Positions 51,444 through 59,499 of a stretch of 64,000 nucleotides of DNA are shown here, piece after piece; position 1 is the first letter of the stretch, and each line of letters opens with the position of its first letter. The position numbers and the translations under genes were made by a program. The stretch is from JACQFZ01 sp045810625 (GTDB taxonomy: Bacteria; Pseudomonadota; Gammaproteobacteria; Acidiferrobacterales; Sulfurifustaceae). The notes below the pieces were generated by a model that was not told where the DNA came from, ran no database searches, and worked only from the letters and a program-made list of their open reading frames with translations. The DNA lies in NCBI GenBank assembly GCA_045810625.1, contig JBJMVQ010000039.1, forward strand, positions 62,001 to 126,000. Reading direction: 5' to 3'.

Positions 51444-52505
51444 ATGAACGCAAAGGTCTATCACGTCCGCATCGAGCCCAGTGGCCGGGAGTTTACGGTC
51501 GAGGAAGGGGAAACAGTACTTGCAGGAGCGCTGCGGCAGGGGTTGGTCCTGCCGTACAGTTGTCGGAGCGGAACCTGCGGAACATGCAAGGGGAAGATCG
51601 CCGCCGGCGAAGTTGACTACGGTGTCTATGAGGAGAAAGCGCTGAGCGCCGCGGAGCGCGCGGCGGGTCAGGCGCTCTTCTGCCAAGCGAAGCCGAGAAC
51701 CGATCTCGTCATCAACGCCCGCGAAGTAGTCGCGCCGGCGGACATCGAGATCAAGACGCTGCCCTGTCGCGTCGTGAAGTTGGAGCGTTTGGCGCACGAC
51801 GTGATGATGGTGCACCTGAAGCTCCCGCAAACCGAACGCTTCCGCTTCCTCGCGGGGCAGTACATCGACATTCTGCTGCGCGACGGCAGCCGCCGCAGCT
51901 TCTCGCTCGCGAATCCGCCGCAGCGCAGCGACGTGCTCGAGATACATATCCGGCGCGTGCCGGACGGCAAGTTCACGAACTACGTTTTCACCGATCTCAA
52001 GGAAAAAGATTTGCTTCGCTTTCGCGGTCCGCTCGGGACGTTTTTCCTCCGCGCCGGCGATGCAGCGACGGAACCGGCGGCACCCGGTTCCTCCAGCCGT
52101 CCGGCGCTGCTCGTTGCGGGCGGCACCGGTTTTGCGCCGATCAAGTCGATGGTTGAAGACGCGATCGCGCGCGGCATCAGCCGTCCTATGCATTTCTACT
52201 GGGGTGCGCGCGCGCGCCGGGACCTGTACATGCACGAGCTTGCGCTCGGCTGGCAGCAGGCGCATTCGTGGTTCCGCTACACGCCGGTGTTATCCGAGGC
52301 GGGTTCCGAGGATGCCTGGGACGGCCGCAAAGGCTGGGTCCACGATGCCGTCATCGCCGATCACGCGGACATGCGCGACGTTGAAGTTTACGCGAGCGGT
52401 CCGCCGCCGATGATCGAGGCGATTCGAACGACGTTTACGGCGCGCGGGCTGGCAGCCGACCGCCTCTTTTACGACTCGTTCGAGTTTGCACACGCGACGC
52501 CGTAG
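51444..52505 (+). CDS. 2Fe-2S ferredoxin-NAD(P)H reductase (AscD/UbiB-flavin reductase-like)
   Basis: A 353-residue electron-transfer protein. The N-terminal plant-type ferredoxin has Cys40, Cys45, Cys48 (PYSCRSGTCGTCKG) and Cys80 (LFCQAKP). The FAD domain carries RSFSLAN (R-x-x-S), and the NAD domain GGTGFAPIKSM and YASGPPPMIEA. It passes electrons from NADH via FAD and the cluster to an unknown acceptor. It is often annotated as CDP-6-deoxy-glucoseen reductase, but no dideoxysugar genes are near, so that name is doubtful here. Confidence 0.9.
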   Translation: MNAKVYHVRIEPSGREFTVEEGETVLAGALRQGLVLPYSCRSGTCGTCKGKIAAGEVDYGVYEEKALSAAERAAGQALFCQAKPRTDLVINAREVVAPADIEIKTLPCRVVKLERLAHDVMMVHLKLPQTERFRFLAGQYIDILLRDGSRRSFSLANPPQRSDVLEIHIRRVPDGKFTNYVFTDLKEKDLLRFRGPLGTFFLRAGDAATEPAAPGSSSRPALLVAGGTGFAPIKSMVEDAIARGISRPMHFYWGARARRDLYMHELALGWQQAHSWFRYTPVLSEAGSEDAWDGRKGWVHDAVIADHADMRDVEVYASGPPPMIEAIRTTFTARGLAADRLFYDSFEFAHATP

Positions 52506-52568
52506 CCGGCGCCGCGGATCGCGTCGTACGGCCGGGGTTGAATCCGCTGAATTGAATCCGTTGAGTTG

Positions 52569-53816
52569 TCAGTGAATCGCGCGCTGACGGCTGAGCGCGA
52601 TTGCACTCGGCCGACGGATCGGCACGAGGCGGGCCTCCTCCGTTCGGATTTCGGTCACGCGACGGTAACAAGCAAGCGCACGCTCCGTTTCGCCGAGGCG
52701 CTCGAGCAAACCTCCGAGCTCGGCGTACGCCTCGATCGGGCCGTGCAGATTCACGCAGCGCTCGAGGTAGCCGATCGCTTTCTGATCGAGCTTCGCGCGC
52801 ATGGCGAGCCGCCCGAGCGCGAGGAGCAGAGTCGGATTCGCCGGATGCAGCCCGAGCCAGGACTCGGCCGTCTCGAGCTGCTCGGCCGCGCCTTCCCCGC
52901 CGGTTCGACCGTAGAGATCGACCAGCGCGTCATCCCACTCTTTCTCCAGCGACTCGCGTAGCAGCCGCTCGGCCGTGGTGATTTGCTTTTGCTCGATCAA
53001 GTGCCGTGCATAGATGGCGATGAAGGCCGGGTGGTTGCGCAAATGCTTCGGCACCGCGTTCCACGCTTTTTGCAACGGTTCGAGCGATCCGGTCGGCAGC
53101 GTCAGCACGAGCAGCTCGCGGTGCGCGCGCAGCTCGAGCGCGTCGATCTCGCGCACGGTCATCGCCTGCTGCAGCCGCAGCTGGGGGATCAGCTCGACCA
53201 GATTGGTCCAGTCGCGCAGCTCGAGATAAAGCTGCGCGAGCAGACGCAGCACGTTCTTGTGTTTCGGCGCGACGCGCCGAAGCTCGCTAAGCGTCGCGAG
53301 CGCCTGCTCGGACTGATGCGCCAGGTACTGCAGACTCGCCTGCGTCATGCCGATCGCGAGGTGATGATCGGGCGCGGCGCGGTGCGCCGCGGCGAGATAC
53401 TCGTCGCGCTTCTCGAGATTCCCCTGTCCCTGACTCACGCAGGCGGCGGCGAGGTAACCGAGTACGGGTGTTTCGGCGTCGCGCATGCCGGCGAGCAGGC
53501 TCGCCTCGGCCTCCACCCAGTTCGCTTCGGCGAGCTTGACCAAGCCGTCCACCAACGCTTCCCGGCTGCGCTGGTGGTTGCGCTTCAGACGCCAGCGCGT
53601 GACATCGCGCGGGATGCGTAGCAGCCGCACGATCAGATAAGCCGCGAGTAGAAACGCGATCACCCCGAGCAGCGTGGCGATGACGAACACCGGGATCGAC
53701 ATCTCGATGCTCCACGGCATACGAGCGATCAAGACGTAACCCGGGTCCTTTAGCGCGGCGAGCGTGAGGAAGATCGCCGCAAACAGCACTCCGATGACGA
53801 CGAGGACGAATCTCAT
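52569..53816 (-). CDS. hemY: HemY-like protein
   Basis: A 415-residue inner-membrane protein with two N-terminal membrane segments (residues 2-20 and 43-68) and a large TPR-rich domain (ALATLSELRRVAPKHKNVLR, AYAELGGLLERLGETERALA). This is the proteobacterial HemY of the hemCDXY cluster, not the Bacillus protoporphyrinogen oxidase of the same name; its exact role in heme metabolism is unresolved. Overlaps hemX by 4 bases. Confidence 0.93.
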   Translation of the reverse strand: MRFVLVVIGVLFAAIFLTLAALKDPGYVLIARMPWSIEMSIPVFVIATLLGVIAFLLAAYLIVRLLRIPRDVTRWRLKRNHQRSREALVDGLVKLAEANWVEAEASLLAGMRDAETPVLGYLAAACVSQGQGNLEKRDEYLAAAHRAAPDHHLAIGMTQASLQYLAHQSEQALATLSELRRVAPKHKNVLRLLAQLYLELRDWTNLVELIPQLRLQQAMTVREIDALELRAHRELLVLTLPTGSLEPLQKAWNAVPKHLRNHPAFIAIYARHLIEQKQITTAERLLRESLEKEWDDALVDLYGRTGGEGAAEQLETAESWLGLHPANPTLLLALGRLAMRAKLDQKAIGYLERCVNLHGPIEAYAELGGLLERLGETERALACYRRVTEIRTEEARLVPIRRPSAIALSRQRAIH

Positions 53817-54844
53817 GAGTTCGGGGCTCGACCGAGAGCTTTGTGCAGCATTTCGAGCGACGGAGTGATGTCCGGCAGCTCGCCCATGACCGGAATAGCA
53901 CGCAGCCGTTCCAGCTCGGCTTGTGTCGTGGTGACGGTCGGCGCATCGCGATCGAAGTAGTCAGCGATCCAGCGCGTCGCCGTCTTCAGGTTCTGCTGAT
54001 AGGTCGGCGCGTTCCCTTGCAGCACGGCGTGCTGCGCCCCGTAGAGCATGAGCCGCAAGTTCTCGCGCGCGTAGTACTGTTGCTCGGGCGGCAGCGGCGG
54101 GCGCATCGTGTCGTAGCGGCGCACGCGGACCAGGCTCAGCAAGTCCTTCCAAAGGCTTGCTCCGCTATCGCGTCCGGCCTCGGCCACTTGCGTTGCCGCT
54201 TTTTGCTCGGCGGTCATCCGCAAATCCGGCGCCAGCGGAAGCTGATCGATGCCGTCCGCGAGCGTCGCGAGCCGCAACGAAATGCCGTCCACATCGGTCC
54301 GTTGGAGCGACTCGAGCACGCCGATTTCGCGCGCGATTTCTTTCCGTATCGGCAGAAGGCCCGGCCGGGCGAGCAGCTCGAGCTGGCGGTCGGCGGCGCG
54401 CAGCGCCGCGAGGGCGGAGGTCACGTCGCGCGCCAGCTGCAGCCGGCGATTGGCGATCGAGAGCAGTTGTTCGGTTTCACCGAGCATCCACTGCGCCTGG
54501 TTGCGGCCGAGATCGCTCTGCATCTTGTCGACCGCGGTTTTCAACGTGTTCTGCGTTTCCCGAAGCAGATCGAGCTGGCTCTTGGCATCGTCGAGCGCCA
54601 CCTTGAGCTCGCGATTGCTGTTTTCGACGTTGCTCAGCGCGCGCGGCACATCCATACGCATCAGCTCCGGGCGTGTGTAGATCAACGCGTACCAGAGATA
54701 ACCGGTGACGAGCAGCGCCAGAACCGAAAGTATCAACGCGAGGCCGCCGGACACGCGGCCGCTGCGACCGGAACCATTGCGCCAACGGCGATCGCGTGAG
54801 GTCGGGACTACGTCGGCGGTGAGATCGTCGTCTGAATCCATCAT
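53813..54844 (-). CDS. hemX: HemX-like protein
   Basis: A 343-residue protein with a cytoplasmic basic N-terminus, one membrane segment (GLALILSVLALLVTGYLWYAL, about residues 33-53) and a long helical periplasmic domain with coiled coil (NRELKVALDDAKSQLDLLRE). It is the membrane partner conserved between hemD and hemY; many databases label it uroporphyrinogen-III methyltransferase in error. It starts 62 bases after hemD. Confidence 0.93.
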   Translation of the reverse strand: MMDSDDDLTADVVPTSRDRRWRNGSGRSGRVSGGLALILSVLALLVTGYLWYALIYTRPELMRMDVPRALSNVENSNRELKVALDDAKSQLDLLRETQNTLKTAVDKMQSDLGRNQAQWMLGETEQLLSIANRRLQLARDVTSALAALRAADRQLELLARPGLLPIRKEIAREIGVLESLQRTDVDGISLRLATLADGIDQLPLAPDLRMTAEQKAATQVAEAGRDSGASLWKDLLSLVRVRRYDTMRPPLPPEQQYYARENLRLMLYGAQHAVLQGNAPTYQQNLKTATRWIADYFDRDAPTVTTTQAELERLRAIPVMGELPDITPSLEMLHKALGRAPNS

Positions 54845-54906
54845 CTTCTCGACAGGCGGGTAAAGGCTGCTCCGGAATGCCTACGAAATTGCGGCGGGCA
54901 CGCGAA

Positions 54907-55710
54907 TTATAGGGGAAACGCGCTGCGTCGCCACACTTTGATTGCCTCCAGTATAGCTTCGTCGCTCGCCTCGGTGACCACGCGCGCGGGATGAACGAAG
55001 CCCAGTTTCCGACATTCCGCCGCCTGCGCTTCGCTCAGAACGATCATCGGGGTGCCGAGCAGCAACCGGCGTCCCGGCTCAGCGAGCATGTCGTACAGAT
55101 TGTGCAAGCCCTCGGTGCTCGTCACGCTCACTACGTGGACCTTGCCGTCGCGCCATGCCCTGAGGACCGGTGTGGCATCGGCGGCCGGACGGACGCGGCG
55201 GTAGCACTCGACGTACGTCACCGTCGCACCGCGCTCCGCAAGCGTTTCGGCAAGCAGCTCGCGCCCGCCATCGCCGCGGAAGATCACGACGCGACGACCG
55301 GCGACCTGCTGCAGCGCGGGTAGGGCGAGGAGCGCTTCGCTGTCGTAACGGCGCTCGGGCGCGAGAGGATGAATGCCGAAGCGCTCGAGCGCCCGCGCGC
55401 TCGCTCGTCCGACGCACGCGACGGTGATGTCGCTCGGCCAGCGATGTCTCTCCGCCTCGAGTCGGCGAAAGGTTTGTTCGACCGCATTCGGGCTCACGAA
55501 CACGGCGAGATCGAAATCCGAGAGCCGCGTCAGCGCATCGCGTAACTGCTCCGGATGGCGTGGCGGCCCGATTTCGATCGTCGGAAACCGTATGGCCGTT
55601 CCGCCCGCCTGTTCGATCAGCCCAACCAGCCGATCGGCCTGGTGCGCGGGGCGGGTGACGAGCACGCCGATGCCGACGAGCGGGGAGCCGCCGGCGGGGC
55701 GCTCAGGCAC
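54907..55710 (-). CDS. hemD: Uroporphyrinogen-III synthase
   Basis: A 267-residue HemD: two alternating alpha/beta domains with the conserved opening GVLVTRPAHQADRLVGLIEQ and the second-domain block VVSVTSTEGLHNLYDML. It closes and inverts ring D of hydroxymethylbilane to give uroporphyrinogen III. The start overlaps hemC by 8 bases, as is usual. Confidence 0.95.
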   Translation of the reverse strand: MPERPAGGSPLVGIGVLVTRPAHQADRLVGLIEQAGGTAIRFPTIEIGPPRHPEQLRDALTRLSDFDLAVFVSPNAVEQTFRRLEAERHRWPSDITVACVGRASARALERFGIHPLAPERRYDSEALLALPALQQVAGRRVVIFRGDGGRELLAETLAERGATVTYVECYRRVRPAADATPVLRAWRDGKVHVVSVTSTEGLHNLYDMLAEPGRRLLLGTPMIVLSEAQAAECRKLGFVHPARVVTEASDEAILEAIKVWRRSAFPL

Positions 55711-56629
55711 GGCCGTGGATCGCCTCGATGATGGCGCGCGCGCCGCGGGCGATCAGATCGTGGGCCACTTGCCGGCCGAGCACTTCCGGCTCCGCCGCCG
55801 GACCGCGCGCCTCGGCGCGCACGATTTGGCCGCCGTCCGGTGCGCCGACGAGCCCGCGCAGATGCAGCGTTTCTCTTTCGAGCACGGCGTACCCCGCGAT
55901 CGGAAGCTGGCAGCCGCCTTGCAGCTCCGCGTTCAGCGCGCGTTCGGCTGCGACACACCGGCGGGTCGGCGCATGCTCGAGCGCCGCCAGCAGCCGATTG
56001 GTCGACGCGTCGTCGCGCCGCGACTCGATGCAGATGACCCCCTGCGCCACCGCCGGGAGACTGTCCGCGGGATCGAGGCGTTCGCGCACGCGCGCGCCCA
56101 TGCTGAGCCGTTCGAGACCGGCGACGGCGAGGATCACCGCATCGAACTCGCCCGCATCGAGCTTTGCGAGGCGCGTGTTGACGTTGCCGCGCAGGTTGAG
56201 AATTTCGTACTGTGGATAGCGGGCGCCGAGCTGCGCGCGTCGGCGCAGGCTCGAGGTACCGATCCGCGCGCCGGCCGGCAATTCCGACAGCCGCGCGTAG
56301 CGGTTGGAGACGAAGGCGTCGCGCGCGTCGGCGCGCTCGAGCACCGCAGCGATGTGGAGCCCGTCGGGGAGCGTGACCGTGAGGTCTTTCATCGAATGAA
56401 CGGCGAGATCGATGCGGCCGTCGAAAAGCGCCTGCTCCAGCTCCTTAATAAAGAGCCCCTTGCCGCCGGCGGCGGCGAGCGGTCGGTCGAGAATGCGATC
56501 GCCCTCGGTCGTGATTTTGACCAGCTCGATTTCGAGATCGGAATGGCTTGCCAGCAGCCGCTCGCGCACGTGCTCGGCCTGCCAGAGGGCGAGAGCGCTC
56601 TTACGGGTGCCGATGCGCAGCGTTTTCAT
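55703..56629 (-). CDS. hemC: Hydroxymethylbilane synthase (porphobilinogen deaminase)
   Basis: A 308-residue HemC. RIGTRKSALALWQAEHV at the N-terminus, the catalytic Asp in MKDLTVTLPDG and the dipyrromethane-cofactor Cys in LQGGCQLPIAGY are present. It polymerises four porphobilinogen units. First gene of hemCDXY. A candidate -10 lies 280 bases upstream and a hairpin about 25 bases before the start codon. Confidence 0.97.
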   Translation of the reverse strand: MKTLRIGTRKSALALWQAEHVRERLLASHSDLEIELVKITTEGDRILDRPLAAAGGKGLFIKELEQALFDGRIDLAVHSMKDLTVTLPDGLHIAAVLERADARDAFVSNRYARLSELPAGARIGTSSLRRRAQLGARYPQYEILNLRGNVNTRLAKLDAGEFDAVILAVAGLERLSMGARVRERLDPADSLPAVAQGVICIESRRDDASTNRLLAALEHAPTRRCVAAERALNAELQGGCQLPIAGYAVLERETLHLRGLVGAPDGGQIVRAEARGPAAEPEVLGRQVAHDLIARGARAIIEAIHGRA

Positions 56630-56654
56630 CGGTGCGGTCCTGAGTTAGATGGTG

Positions 56655-56676
56655 AAAAAGTCCATCCTGGACTTTT
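56655..56676 (-). terminator. Hairpin with T-run in the hemC leader
   Basis: On the minus strand AAAAGTCCA, loop GGA, TGGACTTTT and a further T. It could terminate leader transcripts (attenuation) or simply mark an upstream transcription unit. Confidence 0.45.
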
Positions 56677-56908
56677 ACACATCGCGCGTCGCGGCGCATG
56701 TGCTCGCGCCTCCCTGGCGCATCGCCGCTTCGCGGCCACGTCGCTGCGCTCCACTGTCCCCATTTTGCTCCCGGCGAATGCTGGTCCGCAGCGCGCTCCG
56801 CCATTTCAAACACTCGCGTTTTAATCCGTGCGGCACTATCGTCGCTGCGTTTTCCTGCTTCGCTCGAAAGCCGGGGCCGGCGCGAACCCAGCCGCGTATG
56901 AGCCCGTG

Positions 56909-56914
56909 ATTATA
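56909..56914 (-). promoter_or_regulatory. Candidate hemC -10 box
   Basis: TATAAT on the minus strand; no matching -35 was found at 16-18 bases, so the assignment is weak. Confidence 0.35.
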
Positions 56915-57003
56915 GGAGCAATCGGGCACGCGCGGGTATGGGCCCGCCGATCGCCAAGCCGATTCGGCCCCGGCGAACGTAAAGGATCGCGGGCGAACTG
57001 CCG

Positions 57004-57759
57004 TCAGCCGGCCGCGGCGGCCAGCGGCCGGTTGCGCGCCCAGCGGCGTACCGAGGCCGTGTGGCGCCGGCTCACGTCGAGCTTCTTCTCGACGTTGCGC
57101 AGGTTGACCTGCCAGGTTCCCGTCGGGCTCTTCTCGATGCCTTTGATGAATTGCGTCGCGACGAGGGCGTTGCGGTGAACGCGCAGGAAGCGATCGCCGA
57201 ACTCCTTCTCGAGATTGACGAGCGAATCCTCGATCAGGTGCTCTTCCGCCGCCGTTCGCACGACGACATATTTGCTGTCGGCGAGGAAGTAGATGATCTC
57301 GGGCACCGGTACCAGGCGGATATTGCCGCGCAGGTGCACGCTGATGTGCGTGCGCGCGGGCATCTCCTTGCGCGCGTGGTGCAGCTCCTGCACCTGCTTC
57401 ATGGTGAGCTTCCGTGCCTTCGTGAGCGCGTTGGCGAGCCGGTCCTTGCGGATCGGTTTCAGCAAATAGTCCACCGCATTCACGTCGAAGGCGTCGAGCG
57501 CATGCTGATCGTACGCCGTGGTGAAGATCACGCTCGGCGGATGCTCCATGCCCATCAGATGCATCGCCGCCTCGAGCCCGTCCATGCCGGGCATGCGGAT
57601 ATCCATGAGCAGCACGTCGGGGTTCAAGTCGGACGTCTTCTCGACGGCCTCGGCGCCGTTCATGGCTTCGCCCACCACCGTATAGCCGCCGATATCGGAC
57701 AGCAGCTCGCGCAGCCGTTCGCGCGCCAGTTTTTCGTCATCTACGATCAACACTCTCAT
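57004..57759 (-). CDS. algR: LytTR family response regulator (AlgR-like)
   Basis: A 251-residue regulator. Receiver: Asp53 in LLMDIRMPGMDG, acidic pair in IVDDEK, Thr/Lys in TTAYDQ and LLKPIRKD. The C-terminal LytTR DNA-binding domain runs from about residue 140 (VPVPEIIYFLADSKYVVVRT) to RVHRNALVATQFIKGIEK. AlgR regulators control alginate, pili or other surface traits. Overlaps the sensor gene by 4 bases, and lies before hemC as in pseudomonads. Confidence 0.93.
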   Translation of the reverse strand: MRVLIVDDEKLARERLRELLSDIGGYTVVGEAMNGAEAVEKTSDLNPDVLLMDIRMPGMDGLEAAMHLMGMEHPPSVIFTTAYDQHALDAFDVNAVDYLLKPIRKDRLANALTKARKLTMKQVQELHHARKEMPARTHISVHLRGNIRLVPVPEIIYFLADSKYVVVRTAAEEHLIEDSLVNLEKEFGDRFLRVHRNALVATQFIKGIEKSPTGTWQVNLRNVEKKLDVSRRHTASVRRWARNRPLAAAAG

Positions 57760-58886
57760 ACGTTACCTCCGCGCAGCGGTATTACCGCCGTCACGCTGAA
57801 CTGACCGTTCTCCCCGATCGCTTCGAGCTGCGCCGCGTCGCCGTAGTGGCTCTGCAGTCGCTGGCGCAGATTGTCGAGCGAATGACCGCGGGGTTCGGGT
57901 CGAGCTTTCGATTTGACAGGGAAAGGATTATTGACGCGTATACGTATATCGCCCCCTTCCTCCCAAAGCCGAACCGTTATTGTTCCTCCCGTCGGCAGCG
58001 CTTCGATGCCGTGACGCACCGCGTTCTCGAGGAGCGGCTGCAGCGTCAGCACCGGCATCGCGGCCTTGCGCGGAAACGTGCCGACATCCCATTCGACGTG
58101 CAGGCGCTGATCCAGACGTAAGTTCTCCAGCGCCAGATACTTCTTTGCTACGTCGATTTCTTTTTTTACCGGAACCAGCTGTTCATCCTCGGACAACATC
58201 ATGCGGAACAGATCCGCCATGTCTTCGATCGCGGCTTCCGCACGTCCCGGCTCGTTGCGGGTGAGGCTCGCGATGATGTTCAGGCTGTTGAATACGAAGT
58301 GCGGGCGGATGCGCGACTGCAGCGCCTGGATCTTCGCGCGCGCTTCCGACAGCGTCCGTTGGCGCAGCTCGTGTTTGGCGAGCAGATACCGCAGCGCGAG
58401 GCCGTTCACCAGGACGCTCACCGTGAAATTCTGTACGTGAAAGTACAAGTACCAATCCGGATGCGGCGAGTTGATGCGCCCGAGCGCGTAAAGCAGCCAT
58501 ACGGCGGCCTCGCTAACGAGCAGCGTCACCAATAAGAGCAGCGCGTACGCCATGGCGAGCGCGCGCAGCTTCGGCAGGCGGTTCAGATAGCGTCGCGTAT
58601 GGCAGAGCGCTGCCATGCTCGCGAGCGCGATCCACTGCACGAACAGCGAGATCAGGAGCAGGTCTTCGATGAGATTCATCGAAATGCGCCGCGTGATGAG
58701 CGTCGCCATGAGCGCGAACATCTCCGCCATGATGACGACGTTCAGCACGACGGGGACGGAGCAGAAGTCAGGGAGAAACCCCTCGTCGCCCTCGGTCGCG
58801 CGCGCGGGCGCCGCGGTCAGCCCGACGAACTCCGCGGCTGCGCGCAACCACGCCTGAACGTTATTGCGAACCGTCAGTAACTCCAC
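57756..58886 (-). CDS. algZ: LytS/AlgZ-type sensor histidine kinase
   Basis: A 376-residue His_kinase family protein (LytS/YehU class). Several membrane segments occupy residues 40-170 (NVVIMAEMFALMATLITRRI onward), the phospho-acceptor His is in SRIRPHFVFNSLNIIASL, and the ATPase part contains LQPLLENAVRHGIE and HSLDNLRQRL. It would phosphorylate the adjacent AlgR-like regulator, with which it is translationally coupled. The N-terminal LPDFCSVPVV motif is shared with the kinase at 59500-60558. Confidence 0.92.
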   Translation of the reverse strand: MELLTVRNNVQAWLRAAAEFVGLTAAPARATEGDEGFLPDFCSVPVVLNVVIMAEMFALMATLITRRISMNLIEDLLLISLFVQWIALASMAALCHTRRYLNRLPKLRALAMAYALLLLVTLLVSEAAVWLLYALGRINSPHPDWYLYFHVQNFTVSVLVNGLALRYLLAKHELRQRTLSEARAKIQALQSRIRPHFVFNSLNIIASLTRNEPGRAEAAIEDMADLFRMMLSEDEQLVPVKKEIDVAKKYLALENLRLDQRLHVEWDVGTFPRKAAMPVLTLQPLLENAVRHGIEALPTGGTITVRLWEEGGDIRIRVNNPFPVKSKARPEPRGHSLDNLRQRLQSHYGDAAQLEAIGENGQFSVTAVIPLRGGNV

Positions 58887-59041
58887 ACATCACCTTGTCG
58901 TTACGCCTCTCGGACTTCATGCCTCAGCCATCGGAATCGCCGCATCGTACACGTTGACGGTTCGCCGGTCGCTGCACGAATCACATCCTGCCAACGCGCC
59001 ATCCGTCCCCGCTTGTACGTCCATGCACACGCGCTCGGCCG

Positions 59042-59068
59042 CGCGGAGGCACGTTACGTGCATCTGCG
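59042..59068. repeat. GTTAC-loop hairpin, imperfect
   Basis: CGCGGAGGCAC, loop GTTAC, GTGCATCTGCG: same design as 59462-59488 but with mismatches at two stem positions. Confidence 0.55.
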
Positions 59069-59339
59069 AATCTCGGCCCGGAGTTCTGTGCCGTTGTTCG
59101 ATTCAGTCTCAGCCGTCCCCGGCGCGACATCGTTCGCTTCTTTCAGCCCGGCCCGCCCTTTCGTGTGCGGGCGATCGCTCTCGCACTTTTCCGCTGCGCA
59201 ATCCTGCTTCGCTGAAAAGTCCAGGGCCCACGTCCATGTGCGCCCGCTCGGCGGCGCGACTGCTGCGCACTCGCGACCACTCCGCCTCGCCCCTGTGCTA
59301 CCGCGAAATTGGCGCATCCTGCGCGGCATCGCCTGCGCG

Positions 59340-59358
59340 ACGACACGTTAAGTGTCGT
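59340..59358. repeat. GTTAA-loop hairpin, short
   Basis: ACGACAC (59340-59346), loop GTTAA, GTGTCGT (59352-59358). The stem sequence differs from the other two while the loop is kept. Confidence 0.55.
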
Positions 59359-59461
59359 AGCGACTCGTCTTGTATCCAGCCTCTTGCATGCAATCCGTGG
59401 CGAAGCAGAATCGTCTTCGTTCAACCCCGGCCCGCACCTCCTTTGTGCGGGCGTTCGGCCG

Positions 59462-59488
59462 CGCGGATGCACGTTAAGTGCATCCGCG
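59462..59488. repeat. GTTAA-loop hairpin, perfect 11-bp stem
   Basis: CGCGGATGCAC (59462-59472), loop GTTAA, GTGCATCCGCG (59478-59488), 12 bases past the stop of the second kinase gene. No T-run follows on the minus strand, so it is not a standard terminator. Confidence 0.65.
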
Positions 59489-59499
59489 AATTCCCGGCC

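Larger units (their letters stand above)
56630..57003. other. hemC leader region
   Basis: About 375 bases without a supported gene. On the minus strand a perfect TATAAT (56914-56909) suggests transcription from about 56902; the transcript would then be about 270 bases before hemC and end in the hairpin at 56656-56676. Part of the sequence (AGCGAAGCAGGA near 56853-56864) resembles a stretch in the 58.9-59.5 kb intergenic region. Confidence 0.45.
58887..59499. other. Intergenic hairpin array between two kinase genes
   Basis: About 610 bases without a supported gene. Three hairpins with GTTAA or GTTAC loops (59042-59068, 59340-59358, 59462-59488) and two copies of a CCCGGCCCGC...GTGCGGGCG segment (59142-59173 and 59426-59453) recur in the same orientation, so the region looks like degenerate repeats of a structured unit. 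Confidence 0.6.

Noticed and set aside
51444..52505. Naming the ferredoxin reductase as a dideoxysugar biosynthesis enzyme (AscD)
   Set aside because: Similarity in domain order alone; no sugar-nucleotide genes are nearby.
59054..59329. 91-codon minus-strand frame in the kinase intergenic region
   Set aside because: It lies in hairpin-rich repeat-like sequence, has no ribosome-binding site and its translation resembles the hemC leader frame only because the DNA is repetitive.
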